The notes below the pieces were generated by a model. That model made no database searches. It saw only the letters and a list, made by a program, of their open reading frames with translations, and had not been told where the DNA came from. Shown piece by piece: positions 15,892-22,544 of a stretch of 35,424 nucleotides of DNA (position 1 is the first letter of the stretch; the number at the start of each line of letters is the position of its first letter). Position numbers and translations under genes: made by a program. The DNA lies in the NCBI GenBank assembly GCA_002479075.1, contig DLLG01000018.1, positions 10,749-46,172 of the forward strand, read 5' to 3'. This DNA is from Clostridiales bacterium UBA7568 (GTDB lineage Bacteria > Bacillota > Clostridia > Oscillospirales > CAG-272).

Positions 15892-18288
15892 TTAATAATC
15901 TTTCGGTTTTCCGCAAGAGGAACATTTTTTTGAAAAGAGTCCTTTGAACATCCCTCCGCAGTATTGGCAGACGCCGTTTGAACGCCGGACACGTTTTTCT
16001 TCTTCCATCTTTCGGCGTTCTTCATATACAATAGCTTGCGTTTTACGTTGCGCTTCCAATTGAATTTCTTTTTCGCGAGCGCGTTTTTCTTCTTCTTTTT
16101 TTCGAAGCTCCTCCGATTTTGCAAAGTTTTCTCTTATTATTGACTTTTTTTCTTTCAAATCCTCTTCAAATGTCTGTGCATTTGAAATCGGCATTATATC
16201 ATTACTAAAATTAACTCTCGGTGCACTTCCAGCTACACCAACGTTACCTTCTGAATTCAAACCGATAGTACTCCAGCCTCCGGCAGCCACGGCAACGATG
16301 TTGCTCCAGCCGGCGGTATTGCATTGACCATATGTGTTTTCGCCTACAGCAACAACCGTGCCATCGGATTTCAAGCCCACAATGTGATATGCGCCGGCAG
16401 ATATTCCGACAACATCTTTCCAATCACATACGTATTTTTGATTGTAAGTATTTTGACCGGTAAACACAACTGTACCATCCGGTTTAAGTCCGACGGTAAA
16501 TTTGCGTCCAGCCGATATTTTTATAACACCTTTCCATCCGGAAACATCGCATTGACCATACTCGTTGTCCCCTGTAGCAACGACCGTTCCGTCTGATTTC
16601 AATCCGACAACGTGTTTATATCCCGCAGATATTGAAACTATATTTTTCCATTCAGAGAATCCGCTGTATTCATCATTTATACCGCAACCATCGGCGACGA
16701 CCGTCCCGTCTGATTTTAGCCCAAACGCGCGGTTGTCTCGTGCAGATATTGCAACTATATTTCTCCATTCGGATATTCTTCCATTAAGTCTATCGCCCGC
16801 GGTAACAACCGTTCCATCAAGTTTGAGTCCTATGGTAAAGTTATATCCCGCAGATATCGCAATTATATCTCTCCAGCCGGAGACGTTGCATTTACCATAT
16901 TCGTTATCTCCTATAGCAATAACTGTTCCGTCAGACTTTAAGCCAACTGCGTAATCGCTTCCTGCCGCAACAGGAATTCTCGCCGCATTTACAGAGTTCT
17001 TAATAATCAGCGCCTGAAGGTTTTGCTCTTTTTTTGTTTTTGCCGCAATTATGCTATCGTTGTAACGCTTTATTCTCTCGCCAAGCTCGGCGGATCCGAA
17101 TTTGATAATCTTCTGATAATTTTTGTTTTGATCGAATGTCTCTTTAAGTTCCTGCAAACATTCCTCTTTTGAAATTTTCATATCCGCCATCAGCTTTCCG
17201 AGGTATGCTTCTGCGCATTCGGGGTCAATATCAAGCACCTTCTCGCAATATTCATTGGCAGACTTCCAATCGCTGTCCTCAAGGAATATGGACACGCGTT
17301 TGAGCAAGGACGTCGTGTTTGCTCCGACAGCGCCCTCCGAAGCACCGCTTTTTGTATCCGTTGCCTGCGCCGATACAGGCTTTTCGTTCTGGGCAGAGGC
17401 TGTCAACTTGCGTATTCCTCGAACAATGTCGTTGATAAAGCCTATCTTGCTCATATCCTGCGCCTGAAGATGAGCAAATTCTTCGGGCAAATCATATGCA
17501 TCCATATCACGGAAGCAAGGGATGAGCGTTCTGCTCCTGTCATTTTTCATAATGGCAAGATACCTGCTCCATTCGTTTTTGACCCATACCGCGCCGAAAT
17601 ATTCCGGTTTTGTTCCTATGACAAGCATAACCTTTGCGGAATGAAGCGCGGCATATATGTACGGCTCATATTCCGTGCCGAGCTTGTCCTCCAGAGTCAC
17701 AGCAGCATAAAACACGCGAAGTCCCGCCTGTGTAAGCTGATAATAGATGTCGTTTGCAAGAACGCTGTCCTGCGTTCTGCCGCCGTTTTCATCCTTTTCC
17801 TTATAACAGATGAAAACATCGAACGGCTTTTCGTTTGATGATATGCTCAATATCTCGTTCTGAAGCTCTGCAATTTTCTTGGCTTCCTCTTCATACTTTT
17901 TGCGCTGGAACACATCGCCGTACTGTATCGCAGCAAGATAATCAACATCGGTTGTAACGGATTCGACAAGCGTTCTGTGACACGTTGGAATCCGATTATG
18001 CGTTTTGGGATCTTCAACATATTCTATCCCATACTTACAAAGTACAACGCCCCAATGCGCTTCAGCATCGGTATCATCTTCATCAAGGATCTTCTCGTAA
18101 ATCTCCTGTGCCTTATCGAAATCGTTTTTCATACGGATGTTCGTCGCGCGGTTGTACATATTTACGACGGTTTCGTCACGCCGTGTTCCGATTGTCTGCT
18201 CCGAGCCGCAATAATCGCAGGTGGCAATGCTTTTTCCCTCCTCGACTTCAAGTATTCCTCCGCACATCTTACATTTAAATGCTGCCAT
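15892..18288 (-). CDS. Zinc ribbon-TIR-RCC1 propeller protein
   Basis: Not characterised. The 798-residue product has a zinc ribbon (C6, C9, C24, C27), a TPR-like region (40-150), a TIR domain (about 155-296: FDVFICYKEKD, LEDKLGTEYEPY, WVKNEW) with E239 at the catalytic position, a helical region (320-430), seven RCC1-type repeats (about 440-700), a charged coiled coil and a C-terminal zinc ribbon (C774, C777, C789, C792). The frame is open 132 codons further upstream, but that part overlaps the XRE gene; the ATG at 18288 is chosen because GGAGGG lies nine bases before it and the paralogues begin in the same way. It is cytoplasmic, with no TM. TIR residues 190-205 differ from the paralogues (FYAAVTLED instead of FFSRITLED). 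Confidence 0.87.
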   Translation of the reverse strand: MAAFKCKMCGGILEVEEGKSIATCDYCGSEQTIGTRRDETVVNMYNRATNIRMKNDFDKAQEIYEKILDEDDTDAEAHWGVVLCKYGIEYVEDPKTHNRIPTCHRTLVESVTTDVDYLAAIQYGDVFQRKKYEEEAKKIAELQNEILSISSNEKPFDVFICYKEKDENGGRTQDSVLANDIYYQLTQAGLRVFYAAVTLEDKLGTEYEPYIYAALHSAKVMLVIGTKPEYFGAVWVKNEWSRYLAIMKNDRSRTLIPCFRDMDAYDLPEEFAHLQAQDMSKIGFINDIVRGIRKLTASAQNEKPVSAQATDTKSGASEGAVGANTTSLLKRVSIFLEDSDWKSANEYCEKVLDIDPECAEAYLGKLMADMKISKEECLQELKETFDQNKNYQKIIKFGSAELGERIKRYNDSIIAAKTKKEQNLQALIIKNSVNAARIPVAAGSDYAVGLKSDGTVIAIGDNEYGKCNVSGWRDIIAISAGYNFTIGLKLDGTVVTAGDRLNGRISEWRNIVAISARDNRAFGLKSDGTVVADGCGINDEYSGFSEWKNIVSISAGYKHVVGLKSDGTVVATGDNEYGQCDVSGWKGVIKISAGRKFTVGLKPDGTVVFTGQNTYNQKYVCDWKDVVGISAGAYHIVGLKSDGTVVAVGENTYGQCNTAGWSNIVAVAAGGWSTIGLNSEGNVGVAGSAPRVNFSNDIMPISNAQTFEEDLKEKKSIIRENFAKSEELRKKEEEKRAREKEIQLEAQRKTQAIVYEERRKMEEEKRVRRSNGVCQYCGGMFKGLFSKKCSSCGKPKDY

Positions 18289-18320
18289 AGTTGTTTTCCC
18301 TCCTGAAAATGATAAATTGA

Positions 18321-18581
18321 TTACATTATATTTTCTATAAGCCCCAGTTCTATAAGGGTTCTTCTTGTCTTGCCGATGTTTCCGAAATAAGCAATCAACG
18401 CCATATACGTTACCCACGTCATTTGCTGTTTTCCGGTTTCGACAAGTGAATACGTCTGTCTTGATATGCCTATTTCCCTCGCCAGATCTGCTTGGGATAT
18501 CCGAAGCATTGCCCTGAGCACAGGCAATTCCTCCGTCAGCAAGGCTATCTGAGCCAAACGTTTTTCGTTTGTTCCGTCCAT
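18321..18581 (-). CDS. XRE-family HTH regulator of the TIR operon
   Basis: A small DNA-binding protein of 86 residues (89 if the GTG at 18590 is used). It has one Cro/CI-type HTH: LRAMLRISQADLAREIGISR, then TYSLVETGK. A hydrophobic C-terminal part follows. It is the first gene after a consensus promoter and ends 32 bases before the TIR-RCC1 start. A 12-bp inverted repeat lies between promoter and gene, which suggests autorepression of the whole operon. Neither possible start has a good ribosome binding site, so translation may be weak. Confidence 0.85.
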   Translation of the reverse strand: MDGTNEKRLAQIALLTEELPVLRAMLRISQADLAREIGISRQTYSLVETGKQQMTWVTYMALIAYFGNIGKTRRTLIELGLIENIM

Positions 18582-18611
18582 AATTTTCACGCCATTTCAA
18601 AAAATTTATTG

Positions 18612-18646
18612 CAAAAACAAAATTTTTGTCAAATATTTTGTTTTTG
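18612..18646. promoter_or_regulatory. Inverted repeat, candidate operator
   Basis: CAAAAACAAAAT (18612-18623) and its exact reverse complement ATTTTGTTTTTG (18635-18646) are separated by 11 bases. It covers roughly +3 to +37 of the predicted transcript, a position where a bound XRE dimer would block transcription. The sequence is of low complexity, so chance cannot be dismissed. Confidence 0.5.
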
Positions 18647-18655
18647 TCTGATTTT

Positions 18656-18684
18656 ATTATACATTGTGTTGTTAAATCTGTCAA
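18656..18684 (-). promoter_or_regulatory. Consensus sigma-A promoter of the TIR operon
   Basis: On the minus strand TTGACA (18679-18684), 17-nt spacer, TATAAT (18656-18661). All six bases of both boxes match. It is the only clear promoter I saw for the eight-gene operon down to 4933. Confidence 0.88.
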
Positions 18685-18780
18685 TATGTAAAGCTGAAAT
18701 ATTTGATTTTATTCGTTGATACATTGAAAATACGCATTTGCTCGGGTCGATGAATGTCATACTAAAAGCCTTATAACCAA

Positions 18781-18804
18781 AAAATCGCCCGTACGGGCGA
18801 TTTT
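18781..18804 (-). terminator. Terminator of the protease operon
   Basis: AAAATCGCCC (18781-18790), loop GTAC, GGGCGATTTT (18795-18804): 10-bp stem ending in T residues on the minus strand, 14 bases after the protease stop. It isolates this operon from the TIR operon promoter. Confidence 0.85.
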
Positions 18805-18817
18805 TTATTCTCCGGTA

Positions 18818-19555
18818 TTAAATTTCAATTCCGGCGTTTGCTTTCTTTGCGTCCGAGAGGAATTTCAGTATCGTCTCGGATGGGATGGCATAGTTCATTG
18901 CCATAGCGTCCTCTCTGCCGCCTGTCACAATTCCGATGAATTCTCCCGATGAATTGAACACCGGTCCGCCGGAATAACCCATCGTGACGGGAGCGGAGAT
19001 CATCATAAGGCTGCGACGGCCGATCTTCCTTTGCGTATCGCTGATAATCCCGTCAACGATGCCAAGTCCCTCGCCCTTGCCGTTGCCTATAACGCAGATT
19101 TTCTCTCCGGTCTTGACTTCGCGCCGCGAAAGCGCAAGCGGCTTTGTGCCGGTTGTTTCCTTGCAATAAAGCAATGCAAGATCCGCGAGAGGATCGATAT
19201 ATATCGGCTCGGCTCTGAAAAGCATTTCCTGCGGACGTCTGCCGGCGACTATCATATCGCAGAAGTTTTTAACGCCGTTTTCTTCGGGAAGCCCCTTGCC
19301 GACAATATGATAATTCGTCATAACATATCCGCGCGGCGAAATTATCACGCCTGTGCCGCAGAGCTCTTCCCCATCCGTAATTCCGGTGATTTCAAGCACG
19401 CTTTCAATCGACGATTTATATATATCCGCCGTTGATCTTATCCGCATTTTTTCTTCGTTTGGAGAAAAAACGGAGTCGCAACAGTTGCAGCGATATGCTT
19501 TTCCGGATAATTTGATTACGCTTCCGCCGCAGATGGGGCAAGATAAATTCTCCAT
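18818..19555 (-). CDS. Zinc ribbon-trypsin-like serine protease
   Basis: A cytoplasmic HtrA-type chymotrypsin-fold protease without PDZ domain. The 245 residues hold a zinc ribbon (C6, C9, C23, C26) and a protease domain (about 50-235) with the triad H83 (TNYHIVG), D125 (DPLADLALL) and S195 (GYSGGPVF). No signal peptide or TM is seen, unlike classic HtrA/DegP proteins. The ATG at 19555 has AAAGGAGG nine bases upstream and starts two bases after the stop of the LRR gene, so the two are coupled. The residue before the catalytic serine is Tyr where Asn is usual. Substrates are unknown; the LRR protein or the zinc-ribbon proteins next door are candidates by context only. Confidence 0.86.
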   Translation of the reverse strand: MENLSCPICGGSVIKLSGKAYRCNCCDSVFSPNEEKMRIRSTADIYKSSIESVLEITGITDGEELCGTGVIISPRGYVMTNYHIVGKGLPEENGVKNFCDMIVAGRRPQEMLFRAEPIYIDPLADLALLYCKETTGTKPLALSRREVKTGEKICVIGNGKGEGLGIVDGIISDTQRKIGRRSLMMISAPVTMGYSGGPVFNSSGEFIGIVTGGREDAMAMNYAIPSETILKFLSDAKKANAGIEI

Positions 19556-19556
19556 A

Positions 19557-21029
19557 TTACTGCGCCTCCTTTGCAAGAACTACATTGGAGCCTTTCGGCA
19601 TCCAGCCTTCTCCGTAGCCTTCCGGAATTTCATCCCCGTAAACATAAAAGGTTATCGCGCCGCAACCGGCAAAAGCGTCGGATCCGACGATCAATTTACT
19701 CGGAAGATAAACATATTTGAGCTTTTCACAGCCCATAAATGCCACACCTCGGATAAGTCTGACGGTAGTCGGAATACGTATTTCTTCAAGCGAGCTGCAG
19801 CAGCGGAAGCCGTCCAGAAGCTTGATTCCCTCCGGAAGCTCAACATAACTGAGATTGCTGCAATCTAAAAATATGTTGTCAAAATCGTTGTAATTTCCGC
19901 CGAGCACGGCGCGCTTGAGAGATGTGCAGTACATAAACACGCAGTTTCCCATCTCCACAACGGAATCCGGAACGACAACTTCTTCAAGAGAAGAACAATA
20001 AGCAAAAGCGGAATGCATAATTGATTTCACTCCGTCCGGAATGGTTATTTCCTTGAGGAAGGTGCAATAATGAAACGCGCTCTGCCCTATTTCGGTAAGC
20101 TTTTCCGGCAGACGCACCTTTTCGAGAGAAACGCAACTGAAAAACGCTCCCTCTTCAAGACGGTACACAACATAACCGTCTATTTCGTCCGGAATATAGA
20201 CCTCGGTGGCGTCTCCGGTGTATTTTTCTATAATGCACTTGCCGCCTGCAATGCGGACTTGCATATCGTTATATTCAAATGTTTCGCCATCGAAATGCTC
20301 TTTTGTCGGCTTTGAAGAGGTTGCGGCAGGCTCTGTATGCTTTTCGGTCGTTGTCGCCGCTGCCGACGTTGTGACGGCAGGCTCGGTTTTTGTTGGTGTC
20401 GATACCGAAGCCGAGGTCGTCCCCGTCATAGCGGATGAGGTTGCGGGAGATGCGGTCTCAGTCGGCGCCGAGGTCTGCTTTCCCTCGGATATGCTTCTGC
20501 CCGCCACAAGCGAGATTGCAGCCACTACGGCAAAACAGGCAACAGCCCCGGCTGCAATTTTAACAACGGGCGAGACGCCGTTGCTTTTTCGGAGAGTATA
20601 TGTTGCAGGGGCATCCGCCCGCCTTGATATGATGTTATTTATATTTATTTTCGATATTCCGAGCCCCAGCTCTGAAAGCTCCGCATCTGCGGAAAGAGCC
20701 GCGCAGATATCTTCCGCTATCGCCGCCTTGTGCCGTCTTATATCGGAAAGATATATTTCGCTATCCGTCGCATATTTGCAAAGGGCCTCAGCCCCAACCC
20801 TTTTTATTATCGGCAAGGTTGCCGCTCTGAGCCTTTTTGCCCCGTTTCTGCCCGAAAAGCGGCGACGGAAGATGTCGCCGTTTTTTATATTCAGCAGATA
20901 CGTTCCGCTGAGTCCGAGGAAAAATTCTTCCTTCGGAAAGTTCTCTTCTTCCCGCATAAAAACGCAGACATTGCCAAATCCGAATGAAAGCTCTGCCGTA
21001 GCGGGAGGAACCTTCTGTCTTTCAGTCAT
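19557..21029 (-). CDS. TM protein with SPFH-like N-terminus and LRR_5 ectodomain
   Basis: Domain order in 490 residues: an N-terminal domain of about 145 residues, one TM helix (about 154-176), a Thr/Ser/Ala/Pro-rich stalk (183-243) and BspA-type LRR_5 leucine-rich repeats (about 250-490; unit like SLEEVVVPDSVVEMGNCVF). The N-terminal part has features of an SPFH domain: LGLSGTYLLNIKNGDIF compares with the SPFH protein's ASGEMNLKIENSRKALL, and the later ELGLGISKININNI with EYGLSIPQFYVTTV. This is my reading by eye. With no signal peptide and the single TM, the N-terminus should be inside and the repeats outside. Its start overlaps the XRE stop by eight bases; the protease gene follows directly. 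LRR_5 proteins commonly bind proteins or surfaces. Confidence 0.83.
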   Translation of the reverse strand: MTERQKVPPATAELSFGFGNVCVFMREEENFPKEEFFLGLSGTYLLNIKNGDIFRRRFSGRNGAKRLRAATLPIIKRVGAEALCKYATDSEIYLSDIRRHKAAIAEDICAALSADAELSELGLGISKININNIISRRADAPATYTLRKSNGVSPVVKIAAGAVACFAVVAAISLVAGRSISEGKQTSAPTETASPATSSAMTGTTSASVSTPTKTEPAVTTSAAATTTEKHTEPAATSSKPTKEHFDGETFEYNDMQVRIAGGKCIIEKYTGDATEVYIPDEIDGYVVYRLEEGAFFSCVSLEKVRLPEKLTEIGQSAFHYCTFLKEITIPDGVKSIMHSAFAYCSSLEEVVVPDSVVEMGNCVFMYCTSLKRAVLGGNYNDFDNIFLDCSNLSYVELPEGIKLLDGFRCCSSLEEIRIPTTVRLIRGVAFMGCEKLKYVYLPSKLIVGSDAFAGCGAITFYVYGDEIPEGYGEGWMPKGSNVVLAKEAQ

Positions 21030-21390
21030 TTTCCGTGTCCTTTTCGTGTTTGAATATCAGATCGCTTATTTCATCGAGCACGTTGTCCGAAATATCGTCC
21101 TGCGCTATCGCCATAATGACCCGTTGCTTCTTTTCTGCAAAGTCTGTCAGGTTTATTTTGACGCTGTCGCTTGAAGAAAGCATTGCCGAGCGCAGCTTTT
21201 CAATATCTACCTTTGAAAGCGGATACGATTTTGAAAGCAATTTTTCCATATCCGTTGGGATATTGCGTTTTCCGCTCTCTATCGCGGAAAGATACGACGC
21301 GGAAAGACCCAGCTTTTTCGCCATATCCTTTGACGTATCTCCCGAATTTATTCTTATTATTCTTAAAAGTTTCCCGAATTCCGTCAGCAT
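21022..21390 (-). CDS. XRE-family HTH regulator of the protease operon
   Basis: A 122-residue regulator with a Cro/CI HTH in the first 55 residues (KLLRIIRINSG, DMAKKLGLSASYLSAIESGK) and a charged helical C-terminal half. The ATG at 21390 has GGAGGA seven to eight bases upstream, the one at 21403-21405 has none. It begins the operon behind a strong promoter and overlaps the LRR gene by eight bases. It belongs to a different XRE subgroup from the regulator at 18321: the lengths and C-termini differ. Confidence 0.87.
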   Translation of the reverse strand: MLTEFGKLLRIIRINSGDTSKDMAKKLGLSASYLSAIESGKRNIPTDMEKLLSKSYPLSKVDIEKLRSAMLSSSDSVKINLTDFAEKKQRVIMAIAQDDISDNVLDEISDLIFKHEKDTEND

Positions 21391-21421
21391 AAAAGGCTCC
21401 TCCATTTGTTTTTACGACATT

Positions 21422-21450
21422 ATTATACACGACGGTTTACAAAAAGTCAA
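21422..21450 (-). promoter_or_regulatory. Sigma-A promoter of the XRE-LRR-protease operon
   Basis: On the minus strand TTGACT (21445-21450), 17-nt spacer, TATAAT (21422-21427). Just upstream of the -35 box lies CAAAAACAAA (21460-21469, plus strand), the same ten bases as in the inverted repeat of the TIR operon. Confidence 0.82.
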
Positions 21451-21485
21451 TGTTCTACACAAAAACAAATTTATTTTCACATAAA

Positions 21486-21513
21486 GAAAATCGCCCCTTT
21501 CGGGGCGATTTTC
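21486..21513 (-). terminator. Terminator overlapping the yitT stop
   Basis: GAAAATCGCCCC (21486-21497), loop TTTC, GGGGCGATTTTC (21502-21513): a 12-bp stem. It reaches into the yitT stop codon, so the transcript ends right after the gene. Confidence 0.85.
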
Positions 21514-22384
21514 AAACATTATCGCTGAATGACATAAAGCCTTTTCCGTATACCTCGTTTGAATCGAGCACGGTTACAAACGCTCTGTCATCTATCTTCT
21601 TTGTATAATCCCTGACCTCTGCCGCCTGGTACGGCGTCATCGCAACAAAGAGCACCGTTTTGTTCTCGTGCGTAAATGCGCCGGATGCGTTCCAGACGGT
21701 CGCTCCTCTGTGCAGCGTTTTCGTTATATATTCCTGAACATCGTCCGGCTTCGTTGTAATTATCAGGAGCGTCTTTCTGCGATTGATAACGCCAATCGCC
21801 GCCTGAACCATAAAGGATTTGAGCAGCATACCGAGGATCGAATAAAGTCCCGTTTCAACGTCAATAAAGAATATCGTCGAAGCGGCGATTATTGCGTCCG
21901 CAATCATCATCGAAATGCTTATATCCGCTTTGATATGCTTGCGGAGTATCATCGCAATTATGTCCGTTCCGCCTGTGCTCCCGCCGTACTTAAAGGTTAT
22001 CGCCGTACCGACCGCCGGAATTATTCCCGCAAAAGCAAGCTCAAGCATCCGCTGGTCTGTAAACGGCTTTGTCATCGGGACGATTATATCAAGCAGCTGA
22101 ACCACGCCCGAAAAAAGCAGGCTGCAATATATCGTTTTCCAGCCGAAGTCTTTTCCGACGAACGCAAAGCCGAGTATCATAAATACGATATTCAGTATCA
22201 GAATAAATGTCGCGGGGCTTATACTCTTGATAAGATTACCGAGTATAATCGAGATACCGCTCATTCCGCCTGTTGAAAAGTTGTTCGGTATTTTGAAGAA
22301 ATAAACGCCGAGGGCACTGATGAGCGTGCCGACAGTCATCATTATGACGTCTTTTATCAGCTTTGATCTGCTTTCTGTTTTCAT
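21512..22384 (-). CDS. YitT family membrane protein
   Basis: A 290-residue integral membrane protein of the YitT (DUF161/DUF2179) family, common in several paralogues in Firmicutes; its function is not settled. Five or six TM segments occupy about 10-205 (LGVYFFKIPNNFSTGGMSGI, then KYGGSTGGTDIIAMILRKH, both family hallmarks) and a soluble DUF2179 domain follows (about 210-290; RGATVWNASGAFTHENK, VLFVAMTP). AGAGGA lies before the ATG. It stands alone, divergent from the GH20 gene. Confidence 0.93.
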   Translation of the reverse strand: MKTESRSKLIKDVIMMTVGTLISALGVYFFKIPNNFSTGGMSGISIILGNLIKSISPATFILILNIVFMILGFAFVGKDFGWKTIYCSLLFSGVVQLLDIIVPMTKPFTDQRMLELAFAGIIPAVGTAITFKYGGSTGGTDIIAMILRKHIKADISISMMIADAIIAASTIFFIDVETGLYSILGMLLKSFMVQAAIGVINRRKTLLIITTKPDDVQEYITKTLHRGATVWNASGAFTHENKTVLFVAMTPYQAAEVRDYTKKIDDRAFVTVLDSNEVYGKGFMSFSDNV

Positions 22385-22414
22385 TTCGTCCTCTGAAAAA
22401 TTTTTGTTGACAAC

Positions 22415-22443
22415 ATTTTATCATAATCCTCCGCATTTGTAAA
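22415..22443 (-). promoter_or_regulatory. Sigma-A promoter of yitT
   Basis: On the minus strand TTTACA (22438-22443), 17-nt spacer, TAAAAT (22415-22420), about 30 bases before the gene. Confidence 0.7.
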
Positions 22444-22480
22444 CACTTTGCCCGTTTTTAAGTATTTTTTTCAAAACGGA

Positions 22481-22509
22481 TGGACATATCCGCAAAAAAT
22501 CGTTATAAT
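22481..22509 (+). promoter_or_regulatory. Sigma-A promoter of the GH20 gene
   Basis: TGGACA (22481-22486), 17-nt spacer, TATAAT (22504-22509), 35 bases before the ATG. Confidence 0.75.
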
Positions 22510-22544
22510 TAAACCGTAGACTAAAAAAGAAAGGCTGTTTCCGA

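Noticed and set aside
18289..18684. N-terminal extension of the TIR-RCC1 frame by 132 codons
   Set aside because: It overlaps the XRE gene, the operator and the promoter; the ATG at 18288 has a strong ribosome binding site and matches the start of the paralogues.
4933..21405. The accessory region as an integrated mobile element
   Set aside because: No integrase, transposase, tRNA end, direct flanking repeats or phage genes were seen. It may still have been acquired by recombination.
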